Origin: Pseudomonas sp. NFIX28 | GTDB lineage: Bacteria > Pseudomonadota > Gammaproteobacteria > Pseudomonadales > Pseudomonadaceae | Direction of reading: 5' to 3' | DNA: 64,000 nucleotides | NCBI RefSeq assembly: GCF_900107395.1 | Contig: NZ_FNPW01000006.1 | Span: forward strand, 203,686 to 267,685 | Part shown: one piece after another, positions 31,840 to 42,308 of the stretch | How the letters are laid out: each line of letters starts with the position of its first letter | Position numbering within the stretch: the first letter of the stretch is position 1 | The notes under the pieces: model-generated | Seen by the model: the letters and a program-made list of their open reading frames with translations, nothing else | What the model was told of the DNA's origin: nothing | The model's database searches: none | Program-made: the position numbers and the translations under genes

Positions 31840-32949
31840 TCAGCCGCGAGCGATCAGCGCTGCGTCGGCTTCGACCTTTTCGGCCGCCTTCTCGCGGATC
31901 AGCTTTTCCAGTTGGTCCACGAGATTGTCATTCGTCAGTTTCTGCGACGGCTTGCCGTCGATGTAAATCAGGTTCGGCGTCCCGCCGGTCAGGCCGATAT
32001 GCGCTTCTTTGGCTTCGCCCGGACCGTTGACCACGCAACCGATGACCGCCACGTCCAGCGGTACCAGCAGATCCTCAAGACGCCCTTCCAGTTCGTTCAT
32101 GGTCTTGACCACATCGAAGTTCTGCCGCGAGCAACTCGGGCAGGCGATGAAGTTGATGCCACGGGAACGCAGATGCAGGGACTTGAGAATGTCGTAGCCG
32201 ACTTTCACTTCTTCGACCGGGTCGGCCGCCAACGAGATGCGAATAGTATCGCCAATCCCTTCGGCCAGCAGCATACCGAGGCCCACGGCGGATTTCACCG
32301 TGCCTGAGCGCAAACCGCCGGCTTCGGTGATACCCAGGTGCAGCGGCTGGATGATTTCCTTGGCCAGCAGACGGTAGGCTTCGACGGCCATGAACACGTC
32401 CGAGGCTTTCACGCTGACCTTGAAGTCCTTGAAATTCAGGCGCTCGAGGTGCTCGACGTGACGCAGGGCAGACTCCACCAGCGCTGCCGGGGTCGGCTCG
32501 CCGTATTTCTTCTGCAGGTCTTTTTCCAGGGAACCGGCGTTGACGCCGATACGGATCGGAATCCCGCGATCACGGGCCGCATCCACTACCGCGCGCACAC
32601 GGTCTTCACGGCCGATGTTGCCGGGGTTGATCCGCAGGCAGTCGACGCCCAGTTCGGCCACGCGCAAGGCGATCTTATAGTCGAAGTGGATGTCAGCAAC
32701 CAGCGGCACCTTGACCTGCTGCTTGATACGGCCGAAAGCTTCGGCCGCGTCCATATCCGGTACGGAAACCCGCACGATATCGACACCGGCGGCTTCCAGA
32801 CGGTTGATCTGGGCTACCGTGGCCGCCACATCGTTGGTGTCGCTGTTGGTCATGCTCTGCACGGCAATGGGGGCATCGCCACCCACGGGTACCGAGCCGA
32901 CCCAAATTTTGCGGGACTCGCGACGTTTGATTGGAGATTCGCCGTGCAT
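31840..32949 (-). CDS. ispG: 4-hydroxy-3-methylbut-2-enyl-diphosphate synthase IspG
   Basis: IspG is the [4Fe-4S] enzyme that converts methylerythritol cyclodiphosphate to HMBPP in isoprenoid synthesis. The 369-residue protein has a TIM barrel and a C-terminal cluster domain with [10 protein letters not shown] near 270 and [11 protein letters not shown] near 304, giving three cysteines and one glutamate. It starts [15 protein letters not shown]. It lies 3 bases downstream of rodZ. Confidence 0.96.
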   Translation of the reverse strand: MHGESPIKRRESRKIWVGSVPVGGDAPIAVQSMTNSDTNDVAATVAQINRLEAAGVDIVRVSVPDMDAAEAFGRIKQQVKVPLVADIHFDYKIALRVAELGVDCLRINPGNIGREDRVRAVVDAARDRGIPIRIGVNAGSLEKDLQKKYGEPTPAALVESALRHVEHLERLNFKDFKVSVKASDVFMAVEAYRLLAKEIIQPLHLGITEAGGLRSGTVKSAVGLGMLLAEGIGDTIRISLAADPVEEVKVGYDILKSLHLRSRGINFIACPSCSRQNFDVVKTMNELEGRLEDLLVPLDVAVIGCVVNGPGEAKEAHIGLTGGTPNLIYIDGKPSQKLTNDNLVDQLEKLIREKAAEKVEADAALIARG

Positions 32950-32952
32950 GAC

Positions 32953-33990
32953 TTATTGACCTAACTTCAGGCGAGCAGTCTCGCCACTGGTGAACGGAGC
33001 CACATCGACCGCTTGTCCGTTGTAGCTGACCTGCGCACCACGGGCATAACCCAGGCGCACGGCAAATGGCGGCTTGCCGGAAACATCGGCGGTCTCGCCC
33101 TTGCGCTTCAGGCCACTCAACAGCACTTTGCCGCTGCCGTCGGTGATCTGGGTCCAGCAATCGGCTGTGAATTGGATCTGCACCTGGCCCGCGCCGGCTA
33201 CAGGCGCTGCGGCGGGCGCAGTTGGAGCTGCCGGGGTAGCCGGAATAGTCGCTGCTGCGACCACAGGCGCTACGGGGGCAGGCGCGGCCGGAGCGCTCGG
33301 CGCTGGTGCCGCCGGTGCCACGACCACTGGAGCAGGAGCAACCGGGGCTGCAGGTGTGGCAGCCGGAGCACCTGGTGCAGGAACCGTGGCATCAGCCTGG
33401 GCCTGGTCTGGAGCTGGGGTTTCAGGCAGGGCCAGGGCGGTTTCGCCCTCGGTCTGGCCTTCCACCACCGCCTGGTCTTCCGGCTCGTCGATCGGATGAA
33501 TCTGCGTGGTGCCATCGGCACCTTCGACTTCGACATGTTCCTGGTTGAGACCGACCAGCTCCTTGGTCCGCAGGGAAGTCTGATCCTGCCACCAGATAAA
33601 GCCGCCACCGATCACCGCGATCAGCAGCAACAGGCTGACGATCCGCAAAATGGTGTGGGAGACCCGCACCGGCTCTTCGATACGGCCCAGGCTATGCACA
33701 TTGCTGCCCTGGGAATCGGTGCCGGTGTATTGGTCGAAGGCCTGGACCAGAACGGCCTGGTCCATTCCCAGCAACTTGGCATAGGCACGGATGTAACCCC
33801 GGGCGAAGGTATGCCCCGGCAGCTTGTCGAAAGCGCCGGCTTCCAGGTTGCTCAACGAGTTTGCGGTCAGATTGAGCTTGAGGGCCACTTCGGCCAGCGA
33901 CCAACCATTGCTTTCGCGGGCCTGACGCAGGGTCTCACCGGGGTTTACGCGAGTCGCTGCTAGAACTTCGGGATGCGCCGCTTTCATCAT
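32953..33990 (-). CDS. rodZ: Cytoskeleton protein RodZ
   Basis: RodZ links MreB to the cell-wall elongation machinery. The 345-residue protein has a cytoplasmic HTH domain (GETLRQARESNGWSLAEVAL near 18-37) and one transmembrane helix near 112-132 (ILRIVSLLLLIAVIGGGFIW). A low-complexity periplasmic Pro/Ala/Val linker covers about 190-270, and a C-terminal beta domain (CWTQITDGSGKVL) closes the protein. The first ATG overlaps the pilF stop (ATGA); a second ATG follows at once. Confidence 0.92.
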   Translation of the reverse strand: MMKAAHPEVLAATRVNPGETLRQARESNGWSLAEVALKLNLTANSLSNLEAGAFDKLPGHTFARGYIRAYAKLLGMDQAVLVQAFDQYTGTDSQGSNVHSLGRIEEPVRVSHTILRIVSLLLLIAVIGGGFIWWQDQTSLRTKELVGLNQEHVEVEGADGTTQIHPIDEPEDQAVVEGQTEGETALALPETPAPDQAQADATVPAPGAPAATPAAPVAPAPVVVAPAAPAPSAPAAPAPVAPVVAAATIPATPAAPTAPAAAPVAGAGQVQIQFTADCWTQITDGSGKVLLSGLKRKGETADVSGKPPFAVRLGYARGAQVSYNGQAVDVAPFTSGETARLKLGQ

Positions 33991-34745
33991 TGCTCCGACA
34001 GGTATTGCTGATATTCCGGCGTACCGGGATAGAGTCGTTTTAATTGCAGGCCGTAACTGGCGGCCTTGTCGCGATCTTCGAACACCGTTGCCAGCCGAAC
34101 GCCGAGCAATAGACTACGTGCATTTTGCTCGCTCAGCAGGCTAAAACGATCGTAATAGTCGCGTGCGGGCACATAATGCCTGTCTTCGAAGGACAACTCA
34201 GCCATTTCCAGCAAGGCACGAGGCTGCTGGCGGTTCAGGCGCAGGGCTTTTTCCAGGTGTTGCCGGGCCAATTCACGCTCACCCAGCATCGCGGCGGTCA
34301 TGCCAAGGTTCTCGAACACTCGGGATCGCTCGGGGTACAGGGTATCAGCAGCCGCCTGTTCAAAGCGCTGATAAGCCTCTTTGTAACGTTTTTCTTCAAA
34401 CAGAAAGCTGCCGTAGTTGTTCAGGATACGGGCATCGGAAGGACGCGAAGCCAGGGCCTTGCGGTAATGCTGGTCAGCCAGTTCGGGTTCCATCTCGGCC
34501 TGGAACACCAGCGCCAGGGCGGCGTTGGCGTCGGCATCGGACTCATCCAGCTCCAGGGCCTTTTTAAGCGGCACTTTCGCTCGCTCGGTCATGCCTTGCT
34601 GCAAATAGCCCAGGCCCAGCTGGACATAAGCCTCACGCGCCTCGTCCCGCCCCTTGCTTGTCTTCATCGGGTTGAAATCCCCCGAAAGAACACAGCCAGC
34701 CGACAGGCTGGCAAAAAGCACAAGCAGCGCGACGCGCAAGGTCAT
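33987..34745 (-). CDS. pilF: Type IV pilus biogenesis pilotin PilF
   Basis: PilF is the outer membrane pilotin for the PilQ secretin. The 252-residue lipoprotein has a lipobox LSAGC near residue 18 and six TPR repeats (for example YVQLGLGYLQQGMTERAKVP, ARILNNYGSFLFEEKRYKEA). Position between rlmN and rodZ matches other Pseudomonas genomes. It overlaps rodZ by 3 bases. Confidence 0.92.
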   Translation of the reverse strand: MTLRVALLVLFASLSAGCVLSGDFNPMKTSKGRDEAREAYVQLGLGYLQQGMTERAKVPLKKALELDESDADANAALALVFQAEMEPELADQHYRKALASRPSDARILNNYGSFLFEEKRYKEAYQRFEQAAADTLYPERSRVFENLGMTAAMLGERELARQHLEKALRLNRQQPRALLEMAELSFEDRHYVPARDYYDRFSLLSEQNARSLLLGVRLATVFEDRDKAASYGLQLKRLYPGTPEYQQYLSEQ

Positions 34746-34757
34746 GGAGATCCTCTC

Positions 34758-35906
34758 TCAGGTACGATTCGCAGCGCTTTGCGGCATATCGGCATCGGCG
34801 CTCAACTCGCGCACGGCGATATAACGTTCGCTACGACGGGTGCGATCCAGCACCTGCCCTACCAATTGTCCACAGGCCGCATCGATGTCTTCGCCGCGCG
34901 TGGTGCGCACGGTGACGTTGAAGCCTGCGTGATGCAGTTGATCCTGGAACCGGCGAATGGCGTTGTTGCTTGGCCGCTCGTAACCGGAATGCGGGAACGG
35001 GTTGAACGGGATCAGGTTGATCTTGCAAGGAATGTCCTTGAGCAACGCGATCATCTCGACAGCGTGCTCGACCTTATCATTGACGTCCTTGAGCAAGGTG
35101 TACTCAATCGTCAGCACACGTTTCTCGCCCAGCGACGACATATAGCGCTGGCAGGATTCGAGCAACATCTTCAGCGGGTACTTCTTGTTGATCGGTACCA
35201 GCTGGTTGCGCAGCGCATCGTTCGGTGCGTGCAGGGACAGCGCCAGGGAGACGTCGATGTGCTTGGCCAGCTCATCGATCATCGGTACCACACCGGAGGT
35301 CGACAGGGTCACGCGGCGCTTGGAGATGCCGTAGCCCAGGTCGTCCATCATCAGGTGCATGGCCGAGATGACGTTGTCGAAGTTCAGCAGCGGCTCACCC
35401 ATGCCCATCATCACCACGTTGGTGATGGCACGGTCGACGGTCGCCGGGACGCTGCCAAAGGATTTGTTGGCAATCCACACCTGGCCGATGACTTCAGCGG
35501 CGGTGAGGTTGCTATTGAAGCCTTGCTTGCCGGTGGAGCAGAAACTGCAGTCCAGGGCACAGCCTGCCTGGGACGAAACGCACAGAGTGCCGCGTTTGCC
35601 CTGGGGAATGTAAACGGTCTCGACGCAGCTGCCGGACGCCACGCGCACCACCCACTTTCGGGTGCCGTCGCTGGAGATGTCCTCGCTGACCACTTCCGGA
35701 CCACGAATTTCGGCAACGGCCTTGAGCTTTTCGCGCAAGGCCTTGCCGACGTTCGTCATGGCGTCGAAATCATCGACGCCAAAGTGGTGAATCCATTTCA
35801 TTACCTGACCGGCACGGAAACGCTTCTCCCCGATTGAGTCGAAGAATTTTTCCATTTCCGGTTGAGTCAGACCCAACAGGTTAGTTTTGCCAGTCGATGT
35901 AGTCAT
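34758..35906 (-). CDS. rlmN: Dual-specificity rRNA/tRNA methyltransferase RlmN
   Basis: RlmN is a radical SAM enzyme that makes m2A at 23S rRNA A2503 and at tRNA A37. The 382-residue protein has the cluster motif CALDCSFC at residues 116-123 and a SAM-binding GGEPLLN-type [12 protein letters not shown] conserved C-terminal cysteine in DIDAACGQL acts in methyl transfer. The start at 35906 has TGAAGGTGA upstream. Confidence 0.95.
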   Translation of the reverse strand: MTTSTGKTNLLGLTQPEMEKFFDSIGEKRFRAGQVMKWIHHFGVDDFDAMTNVGKALREKLKAVAEIRGPEVVSEDISSDGTRKWVVRVASGSCVETVYIPQGKRGTLCVSSQAGCALDCSFCSTGKQGFNSNLTAAEVIGQVWIANKSFGSVPATVDRAITNVVMMGMGEPLLNFDNVISAMHLMMDDLGYGISKRRVTLSTSGVVPMIDELAKHIDVSLALSLHAPNDALRNQLVPINKKYPLKMLLESCQRYMSSLGEKRVLTIEYTLLKDVNDKVEHAVEMIALLKDIPCKINLIPFNPFPHSGYERPSNNAIRRFQDQLHHAGFNVTVRTTRGEDIDAACGQLVGQVLDRTRRSERYIAVRELSADADMPQSAANRT

Positions 35907-35935
35907 GGTTTCACCTTCACTCACAGGCCTTTGGC

Positions 35936-36361
35936 TTAGCGAGTGGTCACTTCGGTGGAAGCGAAGAAGTAAGCGATTTCGCGTGCAGCAGCGGCTTCGG
36001 AGTCCGAACCGTGAACGGCGTTGGCGTCGATGGATTCAGCGAAGTCAGCGCGGATGGTGCCGGCAGCAGCTTCTTTAGGGTTGGTAGCGCCCATCAGCTC
36101 ACGGTTCAGAGCGATAGCGTTTTCGCCTTCCAGAACCTGAACGACAACCGGACCGGAAGTCATGAAGGCAACCAGCTCGCCGAAGAAGCCACGAGCGCTG
36201 TGCTCAGCGTAGAAACCTTCAGCTTCGGCTTTCGACAGTTGCTTCATTTTCGAAGCTACAACGCGCAGGCCAGCTTTTTCGAAACGGGTAACGATCTCGC
36301 CGATAACGTTTTTTGCAACAGCGTCAGGCTTGATGATGGAGAAAGTACGTTGAACAGCCAT
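35936..36361 (-). CDS. ndk: Nucleoside diphosphate kinase Ndk
   Basis: Ndk equalises NTP and dNTP pools by ping-pong phosphate transfer. The 141-residue protein has K11 in IIKPDAV and the phosphorylated H117 in NAVHGSDS, with standard length and no insertions. It is followed after 29 bases by rlmN and preceded by the isc operon terminator. Confidence 0.97.
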   Translation of the reverse strand: MAVQRTFSIIKPDAVAKNVIGEIVTRFEKAGLRVVASKMKQLSKAEAEGFYAEHSARGFFGELVAFMTSGPVVVQVLEGENAIALNRELMGATNPKEAAAGTIRADFAESIDANAVHGSDSEAAAAREIAYFFASTEVTTR

Positions 36362-36399
36362 GGTGTAACTCCAGAAACGGTGATTAAAGCGAAAAATTA

Positions 36400-36423
36400 A
36401 ACCCGCGAATTATACGCGGGTTT
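36400..36423 (-). terminator. Terminator of the isc operon
   Basis: On the minus strand AAACCCGCG...CGCGGGTTT forms an 8 to 9-bp stem followed by AATTTTTC. It lies 33 bases after iscX and in front of ndk. Confidence 0.85.
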
Positions 36424-36455
36424 ATAGGGATTGCCTAACTGCGTACGGGACAGAC

Positions 36456-36656
36456 TCAGTCTGCTTCTTCGATCCAGGCGGCCTGAATTGCTTCAAGAAC
36501 CTTCTCGCCACCGCGAGCCGGATCGTCGCTGAATTCCGGCAGCGCCAGAACCCATTGGTGCAGATCGACAAAGTTTACGTACCGCGGATCCACATCCGGC
36601 TTGGACTCAGCCAGCTGGATCGCGATTTCCAGCACATCAACCCACTTCAGACTCAT
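36456..36656 (-). CDS. iscX: Fe-S cluster assembly protein IscX
   Basis: The 66-residue acidic protein matches the IscX/YfhJ family (LKWVDVLEIAIQL start, VDPRYVNFVDLHQWV centre). IscX binds iron and IscS and modulates desulfurase activity. It is the last gene of the isc operon, 14 bases after fdx. Confidence 0.95.
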   Translation of the reverse strand: MSLKWVDVLEIAIQLAESKPDVDPRYVNFVDLHQWVLALPEFSDDPARGGEKVLEAIQAAWIEEAD

Positions 36657-36670
36657 GATGGTTCCTTGAA

Positions 36671-37012
36671 TCAGTGCGGCGCTTCGGCCGCATGGTTGAG
36701 CGAGTATTTCGGAATTTCGACGGTCAGGTCTTCCTCACCGACGATCGCCTGGCAGGATAGACGCGATTGCGCCTCCAGGCCCCAGGCCTTGTCCAGCAAG
36801 TCTTCTTCCAGCTCGTCGGCTTCGTTCAGCGAGTCGAAACCTTCGCGAACGATGCAGTGACAAGTGGTGCAAGCGCAGACGCCGCCGCAGGCGCTCTCGA
36901 TCTCGATGTGGTTGTCATGCGCCACTTCGAGAATCGAGGTACCCGGCGCAGCCTCCACAACCAGGCCGTCCGGGCAAAACACAGCATGTGGCAGAAAAAT
37001 GATCTGCGGCAT
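36671..37012 (-). CDS. fdx: ISC-system [2Fe-2S] ferredoxin Fdx
   Basis: The 113-residue adrenodoxin-type ferredoxin has cluster cysteines in CGGVCACTTC (CX5CX2C) and a fourth in SRLSCQAIV. It supplies electrons for cluster assembly on IscU. It lies 3 bases from hscA. Confidence 0.95.
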   Translation of the reverse strand: MPQIIFLPHAVFCPDGLVVEAAPGTSILEVAHDNHIEIESACGGVCACTTCHCIVREGFDSLNEADELEEDLLDKAWGLEAQSRLSCQAIVGEEDLTVEIPKYSLNHAAEAPH

Positions 37013-37015
37013 CAG

Positions 37016-38878
37016 TTATTCCTCGATTTCATTCAGATTGCGCCCCGCCAGGGCGGCTTTCACCGTCGAATCCAGGCGGCGGGCAGCAAAAGCATCAGTC
37101 ACTTGCGACAGACGCTTGGTCTGCTGCTCGATGGCATAGCCATCGGTACCACGCATCAATTCACTCAATTCCTGCATTTGCAATTCGATGACCATCCGCT
37201 CCTCGGCATCCAGCAGACGATCGCCGTCAGCTTCCAGAGCGCCCTGCACCGCCTCGATCAGGCGCTGGGCATCGACTTGTTGCTCACGCAGTACGCGAGC
37301 GGCCTTGTCGTCGCCAGCGTATTGGAAGGAGTCCTTGAGCATCCGGGCGATTTCACCGTCCGTCAGGCCGTAGGACGGCTTGACCTGGATGCTGGCTTCG
37401 ACGCCCGAACCCAGCTCGCGGGCGGACACGCTCAGCAGGCCGTCGGCATCGACCTGGAAGGTCACGCGGATCTTCGCCGCACCAGCGACCATGGCCGGAA
37501 TGCCACGCAATTCGAAACGTGCCAGGGAACGGCAGTCGCTGATCAGCTCGCGCTCGCCCTGCAACACATGAATCATCATGGCCGACTGGCCATCCTTGTA
37601 CGTGGTGAAGTCCTGGGCACGGGCGACCGGGATAGTGGTGTTACGCGGAATCACCTTCTCCATCAGCCCACCCATGGTTTCCAGCCCCAGGGACAACGGG
37701 ATCACATCAAGCAGCAGCAGTTCGCCACCATCGCGCTTGTTGCCGGCCAGGGTATCGGCCTGGATCGCAGCACCAATGGCCACCACTTGATCCGGGTCGA
37801 TCTCGGTCAGCGGCTGGCGACCGAACATCTCGGCGACTGCTTCGCGAACACGCGGGACGCGGGTCGAACCGCCGACCATGACCACCGCCTGGACATCTTC
37901 CAGCTCGACATTGGAATCACGCACGGCACGACGGCACGCCTTGAGGCTGCGCGACACCATCGGTTCGATCAGCGCATCGAAGGCTTCGCGAGTCAGCGGC
38001 GCCGACCAGGCGCCATAGGTGACATCGACCGAGGCAGCATCGGTAAGCGCTTCCTTGGCGGCACAGGCGATTTGCAGCAGGTGGCGCTGCGTACCTGGGT
38101 CGAGATCGGCGGACAAGCCGGCGCTCTCGATAATCCAGCCAGCGATCGCATGATCGAAATCGTCGCCGCCCAGGGCGCTGTCGCCGCCGGTAGCCAATAC
38201 TTCGAAGACGCCGCCGGTCAGGCGCAGAATGGAAATATCGAAGGTCCCGCCACCCAGGTCATAAATAGCCACCACGCCCTCGGCATGCTGGTCCAGACCA
38301 TAGGCCACGGCCGCCGCGGTCGGTTCGTTGAGCAGACGCAGCACATTGAGGCCAGCCAGCTTGGCTGCATCCTTGGTGGCCTGGCGCTGCGCATCGTCGA
38401 AATAGGCCGGAACGGTGATCACCGCACCCACCAGCTCACCGCCCAGGGTCGATTCAGCGCGCTGACGCAGAACCTTGAGGATGTCGGCCGAGACTTCCAC
38501 CGGGCTTTTCGGGCCCTGGATGGTGTCGATGAACGGCATGTGCGACTCGCCGTCGACGAAGCGGTACGGCAGCTGCTCGCCCAATTGCTTGACGTCGGAC
38601 AGACCTCGCCCCATCAAGCGCTTGACCGACAATACGGTATTCAGGGGATCGGCAGACGCCGCCAGCCTGGCGGACTCACCCACCTCGACGCGGTCGGCGT
38701 GATAGCGCACGGCAGACGGCAGGATGACCTGTCCATTGGCGTCGGGTAGCGGCTCGGAAAGGCCACTGCGCAAGGCAGCGACCAGCGAATTGGTAGTGCC
38801 CAAGTCGATCCCCACAGCCAGGCGGCGCTGGTGCGGTTGAGGACTTTGGCCGGGTTCGGCGATCTGCAGTAGGGCCAT
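37016..38878 (-). CDS. hscA: Fe-S assembly Hsp70 chaperone HscA
   Basis: HscA is the specialised Hsp70 that releases clusters from IscU. The 620-residue protein has an ATPase domain ([13 protein letters not shown] near 22-34, [28 protein letters not shown]). A substrate-binding domain (about 395-520) recognises the LPPVK loop of IscU, which is present in this window. Standard length. Confidence 0.96.
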   Translation of the reverse strand: MALLQIAEPGQSPQPHQRRLAVGIDLGTTNSLVAALRSGLSEPLPDANGQVILPSAVRYHADRVEVGESARLAASADPLNTVLSVKRLMGRGLSDVKQLGEQLPYRFVDGESHMPFIDTIQGPKSPVEVSADILKVLRQRAESTLGGELVGAVITVPAYFDDAQRQATKDAAKLAGLNVLRLLNEPTAAAVAYGLDQHAEGVVAIYDLGGGTFDISILRLTGGVFEVLATGGDSALGGDDFDHAIAGWIIESAGLSADLDPGTQRHLLQIACAAKEALTDAASVDVTYGAWSAPLTREAFDALIEPMVSRSLKACRRAVRDSNVELEDVQAVVMVGGSTRVPRVREAVAEMFGRQPLTEIDPDQVVAIGAAIQADTLAGNKRDGGELLLLDVIPLSLGLETMGGLMEKVIPRNTTIPVARAQDFTTYKDGQSAMMIHVLQGERELISDCRSLARFELRGIPAMVAGAAKIRVTFQVDADGLLSVSARELGSGVEASIQVKPSYGLTDGEIARMLKDSFQYAGDDKAARVLREQQVDAQRLIEAVQGALEADGDRLLDAEERMVIELQMQELSELMRGTDGYAIEQQTKRLSQVTDAFAARRLDSTVKAALAGRNLNEIEE

Positions 38879-38929
38879 GTTTATCTGGACTTATCTGTAT
38901 ATCAGGCGTGCGACCGGAGCGGCACTGGG

Positions 38930-39451
38930 TTAATCGTCGAGGCGCTCTTCTAACTGGCGCACTTCGTAGGTGAGCTTGTCGAGGAACTGCATGCGCCGCA
39001 TCAGGCGCTCGGCCTGCTCGCGTTGCGCTGCATCATCCCAACAGGCTGCGAAGCTTTCGTTCAACTCATCCTGGGCCACTTTCAGGCGGCGCTTGAAGGT
39101 TGCAATCCCGGCCAGGTCGGCCTCGTCCTGCAAATCCTCGAGTTCTTCGCGCCATTGCATCTGCTGCAGAAGAAACTCCGGATCGTGCACCGTGACCTCC
39201 AGCGGCAACTCATGGCCACCCATGGCGAGCAGGTATCGCGCGCGCTTGGGAGGACTCTTGAGGGTCTGGTAGGCCTCGTTGAGGCTGGCGGATTGCTCCA
39301 GCGCCAGCCGCTGCTCACGCTCGGAAGCGTCAGCGAAGCGGTCCGGATGAACGGCACGCGCCAACTCACGGTAACGCGCAGCCAGCTGATCGAGATCCAG
39401 GCGGAAGCTCGGTTGCAGCTCAAATAAAGCGAAATGACAAGGAGTACCCAC
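38930..39451 (-). CDS. hscB: Fe-S assembly J-protein HscB
   Basis: HscB is the co-chaperone that delivers IscU to HscA. The 173-residue protein has an N-terminal J domain with the HPD motif ([11 protein letters not shown]) and a C-terminal three-helix bundle. The start is GTG at 39451, giving [12 protein letters not shown] with CTGAGG upstream. A longer frame reaches into iscA and is rejected. Confidence 0.93.
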   Translation of the reverse strand: MGTPCHFALFELQPSFRLDLDQLAARYRELARAVHPDRFADASEREQRLALEQSASLNEAYQTLKSPPKRARYLLAMGGHELPLEVTVHDPEFLLQQMQWREELEDLQDEADLAGIATFKRRLKVAQDELNESFAACWDDAAQREQAERLMRRMQFLDKLTYEVRQLEERLDD

Positions 39452-39459
39452 GAGCAGCC

Positions 39460-39783
39460 TCAGATGTTGAAGCTTTCGCCGCAGCCACATTCACCGCGTA
39501 CGTTGGGGTTGTTGAACTTGAAGCCTTCGTTCAACCCTTCCTTGACGAAGTCCAGTTCGGTGCCATCCAGGTAGGTCAGGCTTTTCGGATCGATGATCAC
39601 TTTTTCGCCATGACTCTCGAATACCTGATCGTCTTCACCGATCTCGTCGACGAACTCCAGGACATAGGCAAGGCCGGAACAGCCCGTGGTGCGCACACCC
39701 AGACGAATCCCATCACCTTTGCCGCGCCCATTAAGGGAACGTCGCACGTGTTGAGCAGCCGCTTCTGTCATGCTGATAGCCAT
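39460..39783 (-). CDS. iscA: Iron-sulfur cluster carrier IscA
   Basis: The 107-residue A-type carrier has the three conserved cysteines: one in TTGCSGLAY and two in GECGCGESF. It moves clusters to target enzymes. Position between iscU and hscB is standard. Confidence 0.95.
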   Translation of the reverse strand: MAISMTEAAAQHVRRSLNGRGKGDGIRLGVRTTGCSGLAYVLEFVDEIGEDDQVFESHGEKVIIDPKSLTYLDGTELDFVKEGLNEGFKFNNPNVRGECGCGESFNI

Positions 39784-39829
39784 CGTGACTCCTTACTTGT
39801 CGCTCAATCTGGAAAGCCGATCCGCGAAA

Positions 39830-40216
39830 TCAGATCAGGCCTTTCTTCTGCTTGTAGTCGCGAACGGCGGCCTTGATGGCGTCTTCAGCGAGTACCGAGC
39901 AGTGGATTTTCACTGGCGGCAGGGCCAGTTCTTCAGCCAGCTGAGTGTTCTTGATGGTCTCTGCTTCATCCAGAGTCTTGCCTTTCATCCACTCGGTAGC
40001 CAGGGAGCTGGAGGCGATAGCCGAACCGCAACCGTAGGTCTTGAACTTGGCGTCTTCGATGATGCCCTGCTCGTTGACCTTGATCTGCAGGCGCATCACG
40101 TCGCCGCACGCCGGAGCGCCGACCATGCCAGTGCCGACATCAGGATCTTCCGCGTTCATCTTGCCGACGTTGCGCGGGTTCTCGTAGTGGTCGATGACCT
40201 TTTCGCTGTAAGCCAT
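39830..40216 (-). CDS. iscU: Fe-S cluster scaffold IscU
   Basis: The 128-residue scaffold has its three cluster cysteines at C37 (GAPACGDV), C63 (YGCGSA) and C106 (KIHCSV), and the HscA-recognition loop LPPVK at 99-103. Cluster formation uses sulfur from IscS, encoded just upstream. Confidence 0.97.
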   Translation of the reverse strand: MAYSEKVIDHYENPRNVGKMNAEDPDVGTGMVGAPACGDVMRLQIKVNEQGIIEDAKFKTYGCGSAIASSSLATEWMKGKTLDEAETIKNTQLAEELALPPVKIHCSVLAEDAIKAAVRDYKQKKGLI

Positions 40217-40318
40217 GGTTCTTAATCCTCACTCATCAGGGCCGCTCTTGAGCCCCTGCAGTTACGCTTGCGTCAGTCGCCGCGTCGCTACAGGTGCTGT
40301 ATCTGGCGGCTTCTATAT

Positions 40319-41533
40319 TTAGTGTGCCGCCCACTCGATCTTCGAGATATCGACGCCGTCTTTGTACATGTCCCACAGCGGCGACAGAGCGCGCAGCTTG
40401 GTCACGGCCTCGCAGACTTTCTGCGCGGCGTAATCGATTTCTTCTTCGGTGGTGAAGCGGCCGAAGGTGAAGCGGATCGAGCTGTGTGCCAGTTCGTCGT
40501 TGCGGCCCAGGGCGCGCAGTACGTACGAAGGCTCCAGCGAAGCCGAGGTGCAAGCCGAACCGGAGGAAACTGCCAGGTCCTTGAGCGCCATGATCAGCGA
40601 CTCGCCTTCGACGTAGTTGAAGCTCAGGTTCAGGTTGTGCGGTACGCGGGAAGTCATGCTGCCGTTGATGTACAGCTCTTCCAGGTGCTCGACCTGCTTG
40701 TAGAAGCGGTCGCTCAAGGCCTTGATGCGCACGTTTTCGGCAGCCATGTCTTCCTTGGCCACGCGGAAGGCTTCGCCCATGCCAACGATCTGGTGGGTAG
40801 CCAGGGTGCCGGAGCGCATGCCGCGCTCGTGACCGCCGCCGTGCATGGTCGCTTCGAGGCGAACCCGCGGCTTGCGGCTGACATACAGCGCGCCGATACC
40901 TTTAGGACCGTAGGTCTTGTGGGCGGAGAAGGACATCAGGTCGACCTTCAGCGCCTGCAGGTCGATGTCGACCTTACCGGTGGACTGGGCAGCGTCGACG
41001 TGGAACAGAATGCCTTTGGAGCGGGTCAGCTCGCCGATCGCGGCGATGTCGTTGACCGTACCGATTTCGTTGTTCACGTGCATGATCGACACCAGGATGG
41101 TGTCGTCGCGCAGGGCAGCTTCAACCATGGCTGGAGTGATCAGGCCGTCTTCGCCCGGCTCGATGTAGGTGACTTCGAAGCCTTCACGCTCGAGTTGGCG
41201 CATGGTGTCCAGGACAGCCTTGTGCTCGATCTTCGAGGTGATCAGGTGCTTGCCCTTGGTGTGATAGAAATGCGCGACACCCTTGATTGCCAGGTTGTCG
41301 GACTCGGTGGCACCGGAGGTCCAGACGATTTCACGCGGGTCGGCATTGACCAGGTCAGCCACTTGGCGACGGGCATTTTCCACCGACTCTTCGGCTTTCC
41401 AGCCGAACACGTGGGAGCGGGACGCCGGGTTACCGAAGTTTCCGTCGACCAGCAGGCATTCACTCATCTTTTGCGCGACACGCGGATCAACCGGGGTGGT
41501 CGCTGAGTAATCAAGGTAAATCGGCAATTTCAT
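40319..41533 (-). CDS. iscS: Cysteine desulfurase IscS
   Basis: IscS supplies sulfur for clusters and thiolated tRNA. The 404-residue class V PLP enzyme has K206 (SAHKTYGPK) for the Schiff base. The mobile-loop cysteine that carries the persulfide is in [14 protein letters not shown] near 328. The 102 bases after it hold no gene. Confidence 0.97.
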   Translation of the reverse strand: MKLPIYLDYSATTPVDPRVAQKMSECLLVDGNFGNPASRSHVFGWKAEESVENARRQVADLVNADPREIVWTSGATESDNLAIKGVAHFYHTKGKHLITSKIEHKAVLDTMRQLEREGFEVTYIEPGEDGLITPAMVEAALRDDTILVSIMHVNNEIGTVNDIAAIGELTRSKGILFHVDAAQSTGKVDIDLQALKVDLMSFSAHKTYGPKGIGALYVSRKPRVRLEATMHGGGHERGMRSGTLATHQIVGMGEAFRVAKEDMAAENVRIKALSDRFYKQVEHLEELYINGSMTSRVPHNLNLSFNYVEGESLIMALKDLAVSSGSACTSASLEPSYVLRALGRNDELAHSSIRFTFGRFTTEEEIDYAAQKVCEAVTKLRALSPLWDMYKDGVDISKIEWAAH

Positions 41534-41583
41534 GGACTCTCTCCTAAATCAGGCTGGCTGGCGTGCCGCTAGCTCTTTGGCTG

Positions 41584-42075
41584 TCATTCGACGGCGGACG
41601 CTTCAATCTTGTCCAGGTGCTGCGCCTTGCCATTACAGCGGCGCTGATCCTGACGCTGGGCTACTTCTTGCACCTCACGGCGAGTCAAAAGGTCAGCCAA
41701 GCTGATACCGCTCAGAAATTCGTGAATCTGCAGGCTCAGATCGCACCACAAGTGGTGGGTCAGGCAGGTGTCGCCGGAATGGCAGTCACCCTGGCCCTGG
41801 CATTTGGTGGCATCGACCGACTCATTCACCGCATCGATCACCTGGGCCACCTGAATGCCTTGCATGTCACGCGACAGCTGGTAGCCACCGCCTGGACCAC
41901 GCACGCTGGACACCAGATTGCTGCGGCGCAACTTGGCGAAGAGCTGCTCGAGATAGGACAGGGAGATGCCTTGGCGCTCAGAGATATCGGCCAGGGACAC
42001 CGGCCCGTGTTGCGCGTGCAACGCCAAGTCAAGCATGGCTGTTACCGCGTATCGGCCTTTTGTAGTCAGTCGCAT
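41584..42075 (-). CDS. iscR: Iron-sulfur cluster-responsive regulator IscR
   Basis: The 163-residue Rrf2-family regulator has an N-terminal winged helix ([20 protein letters not shown]) and the cluster ligands C92, C98, C104 and H107, at the same positions as in E. coli. The ATG at 42075 is used; a longer frame begins with TTG and lacks support. When loaded with a [2Fe-2S] cluster it represses its own operon through sites found just upstream. Confidence 0.96.
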   Translation of the reverse strand: MRLTTKGRYAVTAMLDLALHAQHGPVSLADISERQGISLSYLEQLFAKLRRSNLVSSVRGPGGGYQLSRDMQGIQVAQVIDAVNESVDATKCQGQGDCHSGDTCLTHHLWCDLSLQIHEFLSGISLADLLTRREVQEVAQRQDQRRCNGKAQHLDKIEASAVE

Positions 42076-42110
42076 GGACAAGTACCACGGAGTGTTTCGG
42101 GATGGGAGCG

Positions 42111-42168
42111 AGTATGCAATTCCCGAGTAATTAAGTCAACTATAAGACCTACTACTTTAGTCAGGTTT
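42111..42168 (-). promoter_or_regulatory. isc promoter with two tandem IscR type-1 sites
   Basis: On the minus strand, TTGACT (42139-42134) and CATACT (42116-42111) have a 17-bp spacer. The 25-bp site at 42143-42119 (ATAGTTGAC...CTCGGGAAT) is a close match to the IscR type-1 consensus and covers the -35. A second, weaker site (AAACCTGACTAAAG...) occupies 42168-42144 directly next to it. Two adjacent sites also control E. coli iscR. Confidence 0.85.
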
Positions 42169-42268
42169 ACCCGCAAAAGAGCGCGCGAATCATAGCAAAG
42201 TCTGCGGCGTAATGGCACATATTGGATTTGGCAAGATGAGCGGCGTTCTTCGGAGGTTGTCGCCAGCA

Positions 42269-42282
42269 GCGAGCTTGCTCGC
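42269..42282. repeat. Single REP-like palindrome downstream of cysE
   Basis: GCGAGCTTGCTCGC is a perfect palindrome of the REP core type without a partner. Nothing else is visible between the isc promoter and the cysE stop. Confidence 0.45.
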
Positions 42283-42308
42283 GATCAACCGTAAAACGAC
42301 CGAAAGAC

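Noticed and set aside
32953..33990. Ala/Pro/Val-rich part of RodZ as a tandem repeat element
   Set aside because: It is the usual low-complexity periplasmic linker of RodZ, without exact nucleotide repeats.
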